Source of the DNA: Deinococcus planocerae | GTDB taxonomy: Bacteria > Deinococcota > Deinococci > Deinococcales > Deinococcaceae | Direction: 5' to 3' | Assembly (NCBI RefSeq): GCF_002869765.1 | Contig: NZ_PNOR01000003.1 | Coordinates: 62,001-126,000 of the forward strand | Length of the DNA stretch: 64,000 nt | Notes under the pieces: model-generated | Database searches by the model: none | Seen by the model: only the letters and a program-made list of their open reading frames with translations | Told to the model about the DNA's origin: nothing | Program-made: the position numbers and the translations under genes | Shown here: positions 47,040-60,694 of the stretch, in pieces | How the letters are laid out: each line of letters opens with the position of its first letter | Numbering within the stretch: the first letter of the stretch is position 1

Positions 47040-47215
47040 GAATGGGCGCGCTCCATCGCGCCCCGGCGTTCCGCGCGGCACAAGCTGCCCACCTCGCCTG
47101 CCTCATGGGGCAAGGCCGAGGCGTCGGTCGCCGGTAGGGGGAGCCACAGCAAAAACGCCGCCCGCAGGCAGAGTTCACCGGGCGTCAGACCAGAGCCAGG
47201 ACTGGGAGGCTCCAT
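47036..47215 (-). CDS. Possible 59-aa upstream ORF coupled to the CorC-like gene
   Basis: A short frame from ATG 47215 to a TGA that overlaps the ATG of the CorC-like gene (ATGA). It encodes a hydrophobic patch (LCLRAAFLLWLPLPA) then a polar tail. TATACT on the minus strand (47236-47231) is a good -10 eleven bases before the ATG. No homologous family is recognised; it may simply be leader sequence. Confidence 0.35.
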   Translation of the reverse strand: MEPPSPGSGLTPGELCLRAAFLLWLPLPATDASALPHEAGEVGSLCRAERRGAMERAHS

Positions 47216-47277
47216 AAGCAAAGGAGAGTATACCACTTCGGCGGGGACAGAATGCGTCTTGCTCCCCCTCCGGCAGG

Positions 47278-47651
47278 CTAACGAATCAGGGCCAGGAGCG
47301 GCGGCCCGAGGACGGCCACGCCGACGAGCAGCGCCCCCCCGCTCGCCACGAGCACCGCGCCCGCCGCGGCGTCCTTGGCGACCTTGGCGAGGGGATGCAG
47401 GCCAGGGCTGGCGAGGTCCACGACCGCCTCCAACGCCGTGTTCAGGAGTTCGAGGCTGAGGACGAGCGCGCACGCGAGCAGGATGGGGGCCAGAGGCGCG
47501 TGCAGGAACACGGCGAGCCCGACCGCCAGCATCCCCGCCCAGACCTCGATGCGGAAGTTGGCCTGCACCCGGTAGCTGTGGACGACCCCCGCCCACGCGA
47601 AGCCCGCCGAGTGCCACCAGCGCCGCAGCGAGAGGGCCGAGCCGCCTTGCC

Positions 47652-47655
<4 letters not shown>
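47278..47655 (-). CDS. dgkA: Diacylglycerol/undecaprenol kinase family protein
   Basis: A 125-aa DgkA-type membrane kinase with three TM helices. The active-site signature ELLNTALEAVVDL is followed by HPLAKVAKDAAAGAVL, where Lys-Asp coordinate ATP. Such proteins phosphorylate diacylglycerol or undecaprenol in lipid recycling. GTG overlaps the ybeY stop (GTGA), as in many bacteria where ybeY and dgkA are paired. Confidence 0.9.
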
Positions 47656-48119
<464 letters not shown>

Positions 48120-48343
48120 GGGGACCAGAGTAATGCAGACGGAAGCGGGGGGTCGTCCTCCGCGCAGGGGGGCCGGGCCGAGGGCCGGAGGCCCCCTCCG
48201 GCAGCGCGCGGGAGCGAGGCGCGCCGCTTGCGAGCGGTGAGGGTGGCGTGCCTGTTCCGAGGGCCTCCCGTGTCTCAGGCGGCTGGACGGTGGATCGGTC
48301 CCCCGGCGTGAAGGGTGCCCCCGCCGAGCAATACACTCCCCCC

Positions 48344-49552
<1,209 letters not shown>

Positions 49553-49571
49553 GGGCTGCGCCCTGGCCTTC

Positions 49572-50480
49572 TCAACCGGCGCGCGGCGCGGGCTCGTCGT
49601 CGAGCGTCTCGCCGGGGCGGGCCTCGTCGGCCCAGACCAGCATGCGGGTGAGGCGGGCGTTGCCGAAGGTGGTGGTAAAGGCCACGTCGCTGGCGTCGCG
49701 GCCCTGGGCGATCAGGACCCGCCCGATGCGCGGCTGGTTGTGGCGGGCGTCGAAGGTGCGCCACTCGCCGTCCAGGAAGGCCTCGAACCAGGCGTGGAAG
49801 TCCATCGGCACGCCGCCCGAGTCGAAGTCGATGTCGGGGAGGTAGCCGCACACGTAGCGGGCGGGGATGTTCAGCGCCCGGCAAAAGGCCACGCCCATGT
49901 GGGCGAAGTCGCGGCACACGGCGCGCTTGCTGTCGAAGGCCTGCTTGGCGGTGGTGGTCGAGTTGCTGCCGTAGCCGTACACGCACTCGTCTTGCAAGAA
50001 GTCGCTGATCGCCTGCACCTGCGCCCACCCGCCCTGGATGTGCCCGAACCTCTCCCACGCCTCGCCGCTGATCAGGTCGCTGTCCACGTAGCGGCTCGGC
50101 AGCAGGTAGGTGATCGTCTCGTCGGGCAACTCCTCGACGAGGTGCTTGCGCAGAGCAGGCAACACCGGGTCGGGGCGGCGGGTCACCTCTGCGATCAGGT
50201 CGTGGCCGATCACGAACTCGCCGGGCTGGGCGAGCGTGCGCCAGATCAGGTTGCCGTGCGTGTCGGTGTAGGTGTGGATATCCTGCGCCGCACCGATGGG
50301 CCGCTCACCCAGGAGGCGCTGGCGGGTGCCCGTCGCTCCCAGGCGGTGCTGGGGCTGCACCACAAAGAGCATCGGCGTGGGGTACTTCACGTCGAACGTC
50401 AGGGAAAAACCGGCGCGGATCAGGAGAGGCTGCTCGATGGGGGCGGTGGCAGGGTCATTCTGGGCATCGAGCTGGGCCAT
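49572..50480 (-). CDS. Transglutaminase-like family protein
   Basis: A 302-aa protein with an N-terminal beta domain (FSLTFDVKYPTPMLFVVQP) and a papain-like transglutaminase core. The catalytic Cys is in AVCRDFAHMGVAFCRALNIPA, His in MDFHAWFEAF and Asp in TFDARHN. Bacterial members are usually cytosolic proteases or amidases of unknown substrate. It is convergent with the aminotransferase gene. Confidence 0.88.
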   Translation of the reverse strand: MAQLDAQNDPATAPIEQPLLIRAGFSLTFDVKYPTPMLFVVQPQHRLGATGTRQRLLGERPIGAAQDIHTYTDTHGNLIWRTLAQPGEFVIGHDLIAEVTRRPDPVLPALRKHLVEELPDETITYLLPSRYVDSDLISGEAWERFGHIQGGWAQVQAISDFLQDECVYGYGSNSTTTAKQAFDSKRAVCRDFAHMGVAFCRALNIPARYVCGYLPDIDFDSGGVPMDFHAWFEAFLDGEWRTFDARHNQPRIGRVLIAQGRDASDVAFTTTFGNARLTRMLVWADEARPGETLDDEPAPRAG

Positions 50481-50590
50481 ACGGGGACATTGTGCCGTGC
50501 CGGGGACATGAGCCGGATGTGTGGTCTATTCCACAGCCCCTTGAGACTCGGGCCAGCCACACGCCGCCCCCGGCCCGCTAGCCTGCCCCC

Positions 50591-52669
<2,079 letters not shown>

Positions 52670-52674
52670 TGCGG

Positions 52675-52740
52675 CTTGCCCCCACCCCCCAGCCCCCTCC
52701 CCCCAGAGGGGGCTGGGGGAGTGGCGCTGCGCTGGGCAAG
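52675..52740. repeat. Cruciform-forming intergenic repeat
   Basis: CTTGCCC (52675-52681) and GGGCAAG (52734-52740) bound a 13-bp perfect stem (52686-52698 with 52707-52719) and 8-nt loop. It follows a gene stop and could act as a terminator, but no T-tract is present. The remaining sequence to 52987 shows no convincing gene on either strand. Confidence 0.65.
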
Positions 52741-52987
52741 GACAAACGGGCGGCGCGGGTGGTCGGGTCTTACTGTGCGGAATGTCTGATCTTGTCGCGT
52801 CCCATCGGCGTGCCCACCGTCTCGCTGCGCGAGCAAGGCGGGGCCGTGGGCCAGGACCGTCCAGTCTCGGCCACTCATCGGGCGTCCGGATTGACGCTTT
52901 GAACAACGCAAAAGCCTTCGCTCTTTTTAGCCCTCTCCCTTGACTCGCCGAGCTGCTTGCAAAAGAGGCATGACCAACGTCCTCCCT

Positions 52988-53952
<965 letters not shown>

Positions 53953-53956
<4 letters not shown>

Positions 53957-54639
53957 CGCCCACGCACCTCCCGCACCCCCTCCGGCGAGGCGACGAACGC
54001 CAGCTTCGCCATCCCCAGGAAAAAGCCCGTCTCCACGACGCCCAGCGTGCCCTTGATCTGCCGCTCCAGCGTGGCGGGGTCGAAATCCCGCGGCAGCGCC
54101 GCGTCGAAGATGTAGTTGCCGTTGTCGGTGACGTAAGGCTGGGCGCCGGGTTGCCGCAGCCGCCCGCCCAGCCCCAGGGCCCGCAGCCGCTCGATGGTGG
54201 ACAGGAAGCCGAAACGCGCGATCTCGACGGGAAGAGGGGCTTTCTCCCCCAGCCGCGAGACGACCTTGGTGTGGTCGGCGATGATCACCAATCTATGCGC
54301 CTGCACCTCGGTCAGCTTCTCGCGCAGGAGGGCCCCGCCCAGCCCCTTGATCAGGTTGAGATCGGGGTCGATCTCGTCCGCCCCGTCGATGGCGAGGTCA
54401 AGGGGCCGGGGGTCGAGGGGCTCGACCGGGAGACCGAGGTCGCGGGCCAGCGCCTCCGAAGCCTCGCTCGTCGCCACGCCCACGATGTTCCCGACCTCGC
54501 CCGCCGCGAGCCGCCGCCCGATCTCCTGGATCGCGTACTTCGCGGTGCTGCCCGTGCCCAGCCCGACCCGCATCCCGCTCTCGACGAGCTGGGCGGCGCG
54601 GACGGCGGCCTGCTCTTTCAAGGCCTCCAGGTCAGGCAT
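53953..54639 (-). CDS. rpiA: Ribose-5-phosphate isomerase A
   Basis: A 228-aa enzyme interconverting ribose-5-P and ribulose-5-P. Signatures GLGTGSTAKYAI, DLAIDGADEID (active-site Asp), KGLGGALLREK (catalytic Glu and Lys) and VTDNGNYIFDA are in order. It overlaps the upstream peroxiredoxin gene by eight bases and the downstream deacetylase at TTGA. Confidence 0.95.
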
Positions 54640-55126
54640 CGCGCCCCTGCCGGTCGGCGTCGATGGCGGCGGCCACCGCGTCCGCGTGCCCCTCGACCTG
54701 CACGGAGGGCCACGCCTGCACGAGCCGCCCGTCCGGGCCGATCAGGAAGGTGGCCCGCCGCACGCCCTCGGTGACCTTGCCGAAGACGTTTTTCGGGCCG
54801 TAGGCGCCCACCGTCCTCAGGAAGGCGGCGTCCTCGTCGGTCAGCAGGGGGAAGGGCAGCCCGTACTTCTCCCCGAAGGCGCGGTGGCTCTCCGCGTCGT
54901 CGCGGCTCACGCCCAGGATGGCGGCGCCGTGGGCTTTCAGCAGGGCGCTGTCGCGGAAGTCGCACGCCTCCTTCGTGCAGCCGGGGGTGTCGTCCTTGGG
55001 GTAGGCGTAGAGCACCACGTAGCGGCCCGAGTAGTCGGCGAGGCGGTGGGTGCGGCCCTCGGCGTCGGGGAGAGCGAAATCGGGGAAGGGCTCGCCGGGG
55101 GTAAGGGTGGGGGCAGCCTGGGTCAT
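54632..55126 (-). CDS. bcp: Thioredoxin-dependent peroxiredoxin BCP
   Basis: A 164-aa atypical 2-Cys peroxiredoxin. VLYAYPKDDTPGCTKEACDFRD contains the peroxidatic and the second Cys in the usual CxxxxC spacing, and YGPKNVFGK is typical of BCP. TACCCT six bases before ATG 55126 sets the start (leaderless). It heads the bcp-rpiA-deacetylase operon, divergent from deoC. Confidence 0.94.
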   Translation of the reverse strand: MTQAAPTLTPGEPFPDFALPDAEGRTHRLADYSGRYVVLYAYPKDDTPGCTKEACDFRDSALLKAHGAAILGVSRDDAESHRAFGEKYGLPFPLLTDEDAAFLRTVGAYGPKNVFGKVTEGVRRATFLIGPDGRLVQAWPSVQVEGHADAVAAAIDADRQGRDA

Positions 55127-55213
55127 GCCCAGAGGGTAACGGAAGGCGGGGCGGGGGTCCCCCACGTGAAGTCCCGTTTACGTTTCTTAGCTCCCAGCGC
55201 GTATCCTGGGCGC

Positions 55214-55876
55214 GTGAAGCTCGCCCCCTACATCGACCACACGCTGCTCAAGGCGACCACCACACCCGCCGACATCCGCCTGCTGTGTGCCGAGGCACGC
55301 GAGCATGGGTTTTACGCCGTCTGCATCAATCCGGTCTACGTGCCCCTGGCCGCCGCCGAGCTGGCGGGCTCGGGCGTGAAGGTGGCGACGGTGTGCGGCT
55401 TCCCGCTGGGCGCGGTCCTCAGCGGGCAGAAGGCGGTCGAGGCCCGGCTGAGCGCCGAGGCGGGTGCCGACGAGGTGGACATGGTGATCCACATCGGCGC
55501 GGCGCTGGAGGGCGACTGGGACGCCGTGGAGGCCGACGTGCGGGCGGTGCGGCGGGCGATTCCCGACTCCGTGCTCAAGGTGATCGTCGAGACGTGCTAC
55601 CTGGACGACGAGCAAAAGCGCGCGGCGACCGAGGCGGCGGTCCTGGGCGGGGCCGACTTCGTGAAGACCTCGACGGGCTTCGGAACCGGCGGGGCGACCG
55701 TGGAGGACGTGCGCCTGATGGCCGAGGTGATCGCGGGCCGGGCGGCGATCAAGGCGGCGGGCGGTGTGAGGACCCCCGAGGATGCCCGGCGGATGATCGA
55801 GGCGGGCGCGACCCGGCTGGGCACCTCGGGGGGGGTGGCCCTGGTGGCGGGCGAGCGGACGGGGGCGGGGTACTAG
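55214..55876 (+). CDS. deoC: Deoxyribose-phosphate aldolase
   Basis: A 220-aa class I aldolase cleaving deoxyribose-5-phosphate to acetaldehyde and glyceraldehyde-3-phosphate in nucleoside salvage. YIDHTLLKATTT, the Schiff-base lysine in ADFVKTSTGFGTGGAT, and AAIKAAGGVRT are present. GTG 55214 follows TATCCT by six bases. maf begins one base after the stop. Confidence 0.95.
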   Translation: MKLAPYIDHTLLKATTTPADIRLLCAEAREHGFYAVCINPVYVPLAAAELAGSGVKVATVCGFPLGAVLSGQKAVEARLSAEAGADEVDMVIHIGAALEGDWDAVEADVRAVRRAIPDSVLKVIVETCYLDDEQKRAATEAAVLGGADFVKTSTGFGTGGATVEDVRLMAEVIAGRAAIKAAGGVRTPEDARRMIEAGATRLGTSGGVALVAGERTGAGY

Positions 55877-55877
55877 C

Positions 55878-56486
55878 GTGACGCCCGACGTGATCCTCGC
55901 TTCCGGCAGCCCCCGGCGGCGCGAACTCCTCTCGAACCTCGGCGTGACCTTCCGGGTCGTCGTGAGCGGCGTGGACGAGGAGAGCCCCGAGGCCGACCCG
56001 GCCCGGCTGGCGGCGGACCTCGCGGCGCTCAAGGCGGCCTCCGTCTCGCGCGAGCACCCCGGCGCGGTCGTGATCGCCGCCGATACCGTGGTCGCGGCGG
56101 ACGGCGCCCTCCTTGGCAAGCCGGTGGACGAGGCGGAGAACCGGGCCTTCCTCCGGCGGCTCTCGGGGCGTCCCCATCAGGTCTACACCGGGGTCACGGT
56201 CGCCTTCCCGGGTGGGACGGCGGGCGGGGTCGAGCGCACGGACGTGACCTTCCGGGAGCTGACGGACGGGGAGGTCTTTCACTACGCCCGCACCGGGGAG
56301 GGGCTCGACAAGGCGGGCGGGTACGGCATCCAGGGGGTCGGGATGGCGCTCGTGGCGCGGATCGACGGGGACTACTCGAACGTGGTGGGCTTTCCGCTCG
56401 GGCTGGTGGTGGGGCTGCTGCGCGGGGCGGGCGTGCCCGTGTGGGGCGAGGCCGCCGGGGTCAGAGAGGTGCGCGGGGCGCCGTGA
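55878..56486 (+). CDS. maf: Maf-like nucleoside triphosphate pyrophosphatase
   Basis: A 202-aa Maf/HAM1-related enzyme that hydrolyses non-canonical or UTP/dTTP nucleotides. LASGSPRRRELL at the N-terminus, AADTVVAADGALLGKP and GGYGIQG are the family motifs. It starts GTG one base after deoC and overlaps mreC at GTGA, so it sits in the shape operon, as maf does in many bacteria. Confidence 0.93.
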   Translation: MTPDVILASGSPRRRELLSNLGVTFRVVVSGVDEESPEADPARLAADLAALKAASVSREHPGAVVIAADTVVAADGALLGKPVDEAENRAFLRRLSGRPHQVYTGVTVAFPGGTAGGVERTDVTFRELTDGEVFHYARTGEGLDKAGGYGIQGVGMALVARIDGDYSNVVGFPLGLVVGLLRGAGVPVWGEAAGVREVRGAP

Positions 56487-57265
56487 GGAGCTTCCGGGAA
56501 CTGCTGCTGCTGTACGCGGCGCTCCTGCTCGTGAGCATGGTCGCCACCCGCTTTCAGGTCGTCGCGCCGACGGCGCTGAGTGCGGCGACCGCCCCCGTCA
56601 CCCGCGTCGCGCTCGCCGCCACCGACAACGTGCGGCGGGCCTACACGAACGTGGTGCAGGAACGCAATCTGGCGGGGGAGGTCCAGTCCCTGCGCCGCCA
56701 GAACGACGCGCTGGCCCAGCGCAACGAACTCCTCGCCCGCGAGGTCGCCCGGCTGCGGCAGGTCGTGCAGATTCGCTCGACCCTGGCGCCCAACGCGGTC
56801 GGCCTCGCGCAGGTCGTCGCCGTGGACCCCAGCCCGCTGCTCGCCCGGCTGACCCTCAACCGCGGGAGCGGGGACGGGGTGCGGGTGCGGATGCCCGTGA
56901 TCGTTCCCGCCGGGCTCGTCGGGCAGGTCGTGGGCGTCAGCGGGCGCCGGGCGACGGTGATCGGCCTGGTGGACCCCGAGAGCAGCGTCGGCGTCACCCT
57001 GGAAGGAAACCGGGGCGGGCGCGGCCTCGCCGTGGGGTTGCCGCCCGATAGGTTGCGCGCGCAGTTCTCGCGCAGCGTGCCCGTGAGGCCGGGGGACGTG
57101 CTCGTCACGAGCAGCCTGGGCGGCGTGTACCCGGTCGGCATCCGGGTGGGCACCGTCGAGCGGGTGCTGCCGCTCGGGCCCAACGACGTGAACCGCACGG
57201 TCGTCGTCAAGCCCGCCGTAGACGTGGGTGCCGTGGAGGACGTGACCCTGCTGGAGGGGCTGTGA
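56483..57265 (+). CDS. mreC: Rod shape-determining protein MreC
   Basis: A 260-aa protein with one N-terminal TM helix (LLLLYAALLLVSMVA), a coiled coil near residues 45-90 and two beta domains (VDPSPLLARLTLNRGSGDGV, VLVTSSLGGVYPVGIRVG). MreC organises the elongasome outside the membrane with PBP2. GTG overlaps the maf stop. mreB is absent from the window. Confidence 0.92.
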   Translation: MRSFRELLLLYAALLLVSMVATRFQVVAPTALSAATAPVTRVALAATDNVRRAYTNVVQERNLAGEVQSLRRQNDALAQRNELLAREVARLRQVVQIRSTLAPNAVGLAQVVAVDPSPLLARLTLNRGSGDGVRVRMPVIVPAGLVGQVVGVSGRRATVIGLVDPESSVGVTLEGNRGGRGLAVGLPPDRLRAQFSRSVPVRPGDVLVTSSLGGVYPVGIRVGTVERVLPLGPNDVNRTVVVKPAVDVGAVEDVTLLEGL

Positions 57266-57810
57266 CGCGCCTCCGTCTGCCCGCGCTCGCCGTCGGCACC
57301 CCGGGGCGCCCGGTGCTGTACGTCCTCTACGCCCTCATTCTGATCACGGTGCAGGGCGTCCTCTCCCGGCTGCTCGACGGCTCGCCCGTGCCGCCGCCCA
57401 ACCTCTTCCTGCTCACCGGCGTGGCGCTGGTGTGGCGGCTGCGGCCCGCGGCGGCGCTCCTGGGGGCGTACGGGGTGGGGCTCGCCCAGGACGTGCTCGG
57501 CGGTGGGGCGCTGGGCCTGCACGCGGCGGGGGTGGCGGGCGGGGTGCTCCTCGTGCTGATGGTCCGGCGCCTGGTGGTGGACTCGGGGGTGATCCAGGCG
57601 GTGGTGACGGTGCTCGCGGCCACGGCGGGGCAGTGGCTCGCCTTCCTGTTCCTGACGTACTGGCTCAGATCGGACCTCGTGACGACCGATACACTGGTTC
57701 GTACCGTGCCCCTCGCCTTCCTGACGACCCTGCTCGCCTCCCCCCTGTGGGAGCGCGTGGTGAACTGGGCTCTCGGCCCGCGCGCCGGGTCGCAGCGGGG
57801 GCTCGGGTGA
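57262..57810 (+). CDS. mreD: Rod shape-determining protein MreD
   Basis: A 182-aa integral membrane protein with about five TM segments and no enzymatic motif; GVGLAQDVLGGGALGLHA is typical of MreD. GTG overlaps the mreC stop and its own stop overlaps the mrdA start (GTGA), giving strict translational coupling across mreC-mreD-mrdA. Confidence 0.88.
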   Translation: MTRLRLPALAVGTPGRPVLYVLYALILITVQGVLSRLLDGSPVPPPNLFLLTGVALVWRLRPAAALLGAYGVGLAQDVLGGGALGLHAAGVAGGVLLVLMVRRLVVDSGVIQAVVTVLAATAGQWLAFLFLTYWLRSDLVTTDTLVRTVPLAFLTTLLASPLWERVVNWALGPRAGSQRGLG

Positions 57811-59870
57811 GCCGGGCCGGGGACAGCTTCGACCGCCGCTCGCGGCTGCGCAGAAGGGCGGGCGGGCGCAGGCGGGCGGGCGAGCACTCCGCCGCCGGGG
57901 CGCTTCCCGTCCGGCTGATCGCGCTGGGCTTCAGCCTGGGGCTCGCGGTGCTCGGCGGGCGGCTCTTTCAGCTTCAGGTCACGCGGCACGACGAGTTCGC
58001 GGTGCAGTCGGCGAGCAACTTCCAGCGCGACGAGGTGGTGCGCGCCCTGCGCGGCGAGATCCGCACGCGCGACGGCGTGCTCCTCGCCACCAACCGCCTC
58101 GCCGTCGATCTGGTGTACACCGGCAGGCGCGACCCCGGGGACCCCGCCCAGGCCATCCCCGCCTGGGACCGGATTCAGGCCCTCGCCGGGGTCAAGCCGG
58201 GCGACCTCGTGAACGGGCAGCCGCGCGAGCCCGATCCCGAGAAGGAGACCGAGACCGTCCTCGCCCGCAACGTGCCGCAAGACCGCCTCGCCGCCCTGTA
58301 CGAGTACACGGTCCTCATCCCCAGCCTGGAGCTGCGCGAGCGCGTCGAACGCGTCTACCCCGAGGGCAAGATGGCCGCGCACCTCCTGGGCTACGTGCTG
58401 GAGGCGAACCGGCGCCAGGTCGAGGAGGAGGGCTACACGGTCGGCGACATGGTGGGCGTCTCCGGGCTGGAGTACAGCCAGCAATCGGTCCTGGCGGGCG
58501 TGAACGGCCTGCGCCGCCGCGAGGTGACCGCGAACGGGCGCCCCCTTACCGAGCGGGTGATCGACCCGGGGCGTCAGGGCCAAGACCTCACCCTCACCAT
58601 CGACAGCACCCTCCAGCGGGCCGCCGAACGGGTGCTGCGCGAGGGGCTCGCCGACGTGAACCGGGGCCGCGCCGCGCACGGGGGCCGCCCCGATCCCTAC
58701 GCGCGCGGGGCCGTCATCGCCATCGACCCGCGCACGAACGAGGTGCTGGCGATGGCGAGCAGCCCCACCTTCGACCCCAACTGGTTCTCGCGGGTGCCCG
58801 GCCCCGACCCGGTGGCGAAACGCTGGGCGGTCGATCCCAACCGCAAGGACGCCGCCCTCGACGCCGTGACGAGCAACCGGGTGGTGCAGGCGTACAACCC
58901 CGGGAGCGTCTTCAAACTCACCTCGACCATCGCCTTCGTCGAGAAGTGGGGCAACTTCACGACGGGCTGCGCCCCGGTCTACTACTTCGGGCGGGCGGCC
59001 TTCCGCAACTGGGCCTCCTACAGCCTGGGCCCGGTGGACGGGCGCAAGGCCATCGCCTTTTCCTGCAACCCGTGGTTTTACACCTCGGCGGTGAAGGCGG
59101 GCCCGACCGGGTACTCCCGGCAGCTCAAGGCGCGCGCCACCGAACTCGGCTTCCGCTCGCCCACGGGCCTCGAACTCGTCGGCGAGAAGCTGGGCGACGT
59201 GCCCGACCGGGACGACTACACCAGCAACGAGCACCCCTGGTACGAGGGCTCGGGCCTGAACATGAGCATCGGCCAGGGGGACGTGCTCGTCACGCCCGCC
59301 CAGCTCGTCTCGGTGATGTCCACCATCATCAACGACGGGATGAAGCGGCCCCTCACCGTCCTCAAGGCGGTCGGAGACGAGCCCGTCGCCCGCAAGCCCG
59401 CCGTCAGCGTGGTGAAGAACGGCAACACCGAGATTTTCGAGTTCGTCAAGGAGGGCATGTCCTGGGTGACGAGCATCCGCACGGGCACCGCCCGCCACGA
59501 GGTCGGCCCCCAGCTCTTCCCGGTCCGCACCGGCGGCAAGACGGGCACGGCGGAAAACGGTCTGTCGCGCCGCTACAACTACGCCTACACCCACGCCTGG
59601 TACGAGGGCTACGGGCCGCTGGAAAACCCCAACTTCGCCGTCGTCACCTTTTTCCAGAACGGCGGGGAGGGTTCGGGCCCGGCGCTCAAGGCCGCCAAGA
59701 AGATGTTCGCCGCGCGCTGGTGCGTCACGCTGGACGAGCGGGGGAGTGCCCTGCCGCTGGACGCCCAGCAGCCCTGCATGGGCGAGCTGGACCAGATGCA
59801 CAAGGTCTACAAGGTTCGGGCCCAGCGGGAGGCGGCGCAGAAGGCGAAGGCGGCGGCGGAGGAAGAGTAG
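57807..59870 (+). CDS. mrdA: Penicillin-binding protein 2 (peptidoglycan transpeptidase)
   Basis: A 687-aa class B PBP. A short basic cytosolic tail and one TM helix (LIALGFSLGLAVLGGRLF) precede the PBP dimerisation domain and the transpeptidase domain: SxxK at Ser367-Lys370 (SVFK), SxN as SCN, and KTG at Lys578 (GGKTGTAE). The C-terminus is a charged Lys/Ala/Glu helix. It is the elongasome transpeptidase partner of RodA and MreC. Confidence 0.94.
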   Translation: MSRAGDSFDRRSRLRRRAGGRRRAGEHSAAGALPVRLIALGFSLGLAVLGGRLFQLQVTRHDEFAVQSASNFQRDEVVRALRGEIRTRDGVLLATNRLAVDLVYTGRRDPGDPAQAIPAWDRIQALAGVKPGDLVNGQPREPDPEKETETVLARNVPQDRLAALYEYTVLIPSLELRERVERVYPEGKMAAHLLGYVLEANRRQVEEEGYTVGDMVGVSGLEYSQQSVLAGVNGLRRREVTANGRPLTERVIDPGRQGQDLTLTIDSTLQRAAERVLREGLADVNRGRAAHGGRPDPYARGAVIAIDPRTNEVLAMASSPTFDPNWFSRVPGPDPVAKRWAVDPNRKDAALDAVTSNRVVQAYNPGSVFKLTSTIAFVEKWGNFTTGCAPVYYFGRAAFRNWASYSLGPVDGRKAIAFSCNPWFYTSAVKAGPTGYSRQLKARATELGFRSPTGLELVGEKLGDVPDRDDYTSNEHPWYEGSGLNMSIGQGDVLVTPAQLVSVMSTIINDGMKRPLTVLKAVGDEPVARKPAVSVVKNGNTEIFEFVKEGMSWVTSIRTGTARHEVGPQLFPVRTGGKTGTAENGLSRRYNYAYTHAWYEGYGPLENPNFAVVTFFQNGGEGSGPALKAAKKMFAARWCVTLDERGSALPLDAQQPCMGELDQMHKVYKVRAQREAAQKAKAAAEEE

Positions 59871-59880
59871 GGCGGAGAGG

Positions 59881-59946
59881 GGGCTGGGAGGCGTTGGGCG
59901 GCTACCCCCCTCCCAGCCTCCCCCACAAGGGGGGAGGAGCTAAAAA
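59881..59946 (+). repeat. Intergenic hairpin repeat, copy 1
   Basis: GGCTGGGAGG (59882-59891) pairs with CCTCCCAGCC (59909-59918), followed by a second CCCCC/GGGGG hairpin and GGAGCTAAAAA. It lies just after mrdA. A related copy lies inverted at 60071-60141. The 120 bp between the copies contains no recognisable gene. Confidence 0.6.
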
Positions 59947-60070
59947 CATAGGGCGTGAGGGGGTGTGTCACCTGCACGTCGACCGAAAAGAAAGCGCCCT
60001 TACCGTGGCCCGGAAGAGGCGAGCTTTTCCAGCTTTCCTGATAGCAGGCTAGAGGCGCTGGGGCTTTCTA

Positions 60071-60141
60071 TTCCTCCTCCCCCCTTGTGGGGGACTGGCA
60101 CAGCTCGCACCGCGAGAGGCCGGGAGGGGGGGCAACCGCCC
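60071..60141 (-). repeat. Intergenic hairpin repeat, copy 2 (inverted)
   Basis: Reverse-complemented, this stretch shares GGGCGG, CCCCCCTCCC and CCCCCACAAGGGGGGAGGAG with copy 1. It carries an extra segment (CTCTCGCGGTGCGAGCTGTGCC) in the middle. Together the copies bracket 59947-60070, where no gene is seen on either strand. Confidence 0.55.
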
Positions 60142-60233
60142 AATCCCTCCCCGAACCACAGGAAACAAAAAGTCTCCAACAAACGGGCGAGGCAGCCCAC
60201 AGCCAACCCCGCCTCCATCCCTCACCCCCTGCC

Positions 60234-60644
60234 CTACTCCACCCGCGTCTCCAGCATGATCTCGCTGTTCAGGCTCGCCGCCACCGAGCAGTATTTCTCG
60301 TGGCTGAGGTGCGCGGCGCGGCTCAGCGCGTCCTCGGTCAGGCCCTCGCCGCTGGCGATGTGGCGCACGGTGATGCGGGTGTAGCGCCTCGGGTGGGTCT
60401 CGGCCCGCTCGCCCTCCACCTCGATGCGGTAGCTCGTCAGGGGGACGCGCTTTTTCTTCATCACCTCCACCACGTCGTAGGCGGTGCAGGTGGCGAGGGC
60501 GCCAAGCAGGGCCTCCATCGGCGAGACGCCCACCTTGACGGGGCTGTTGTCGATCAGGAGCTGGTGCCCGCTCTCGCTGACGCCGACGTAGCGCTGCTCG
60601 CCGAGCCAGGTGACGTGCATGGTCTTTTTCAGAAGGTCGGCCAT
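60234..60644 (-). CDS. OsmC-like peroxide reductase family protein
   Basis: A 136-aa OsmC/Ohr-superfamily protein. The two redox Cys are in ALATCTAYDVVEVM and EKYCSVAASLN, with the KKKRVPLTSYRIEVEGER helix-strand typical of OsmC. Such proteins reduce organic hydroperoxides. TACCCT six bases before ATG 60644 supports the start. Confidence 0.9.
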   Translation of the reverse strand: MADLLKKTMHVTWLGEQRYVGVSESGHQLLIDNSPVKVGVSPMEALLGALATCTAYDVVEVMKKKRVPLTSYRIEVEGERAETHPRRYTRITVRHIASGEGLTEDALSRAAHLSHEKYCSVAASLNSEIMLETRVE

Positions 60645-60694
60645 ACGGGCAGGGTAGCGCGAGCGGGGGGGTGCCGCCCTCCCCCCGCCCACCC

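Noticed and set aside
48120..48343. Possible small gene between ybeY and the aminotransferase
   Set aside because: GC-rich sequence with frames open by chance only; no ribosome site and no hydrophobic or conserved pattern.
52741..52987. Short frames on both strands in the gap after the DUF255 gene
   Set aside because: No start signals, no coding-like composition and no recognisable family; treated as non-coding.
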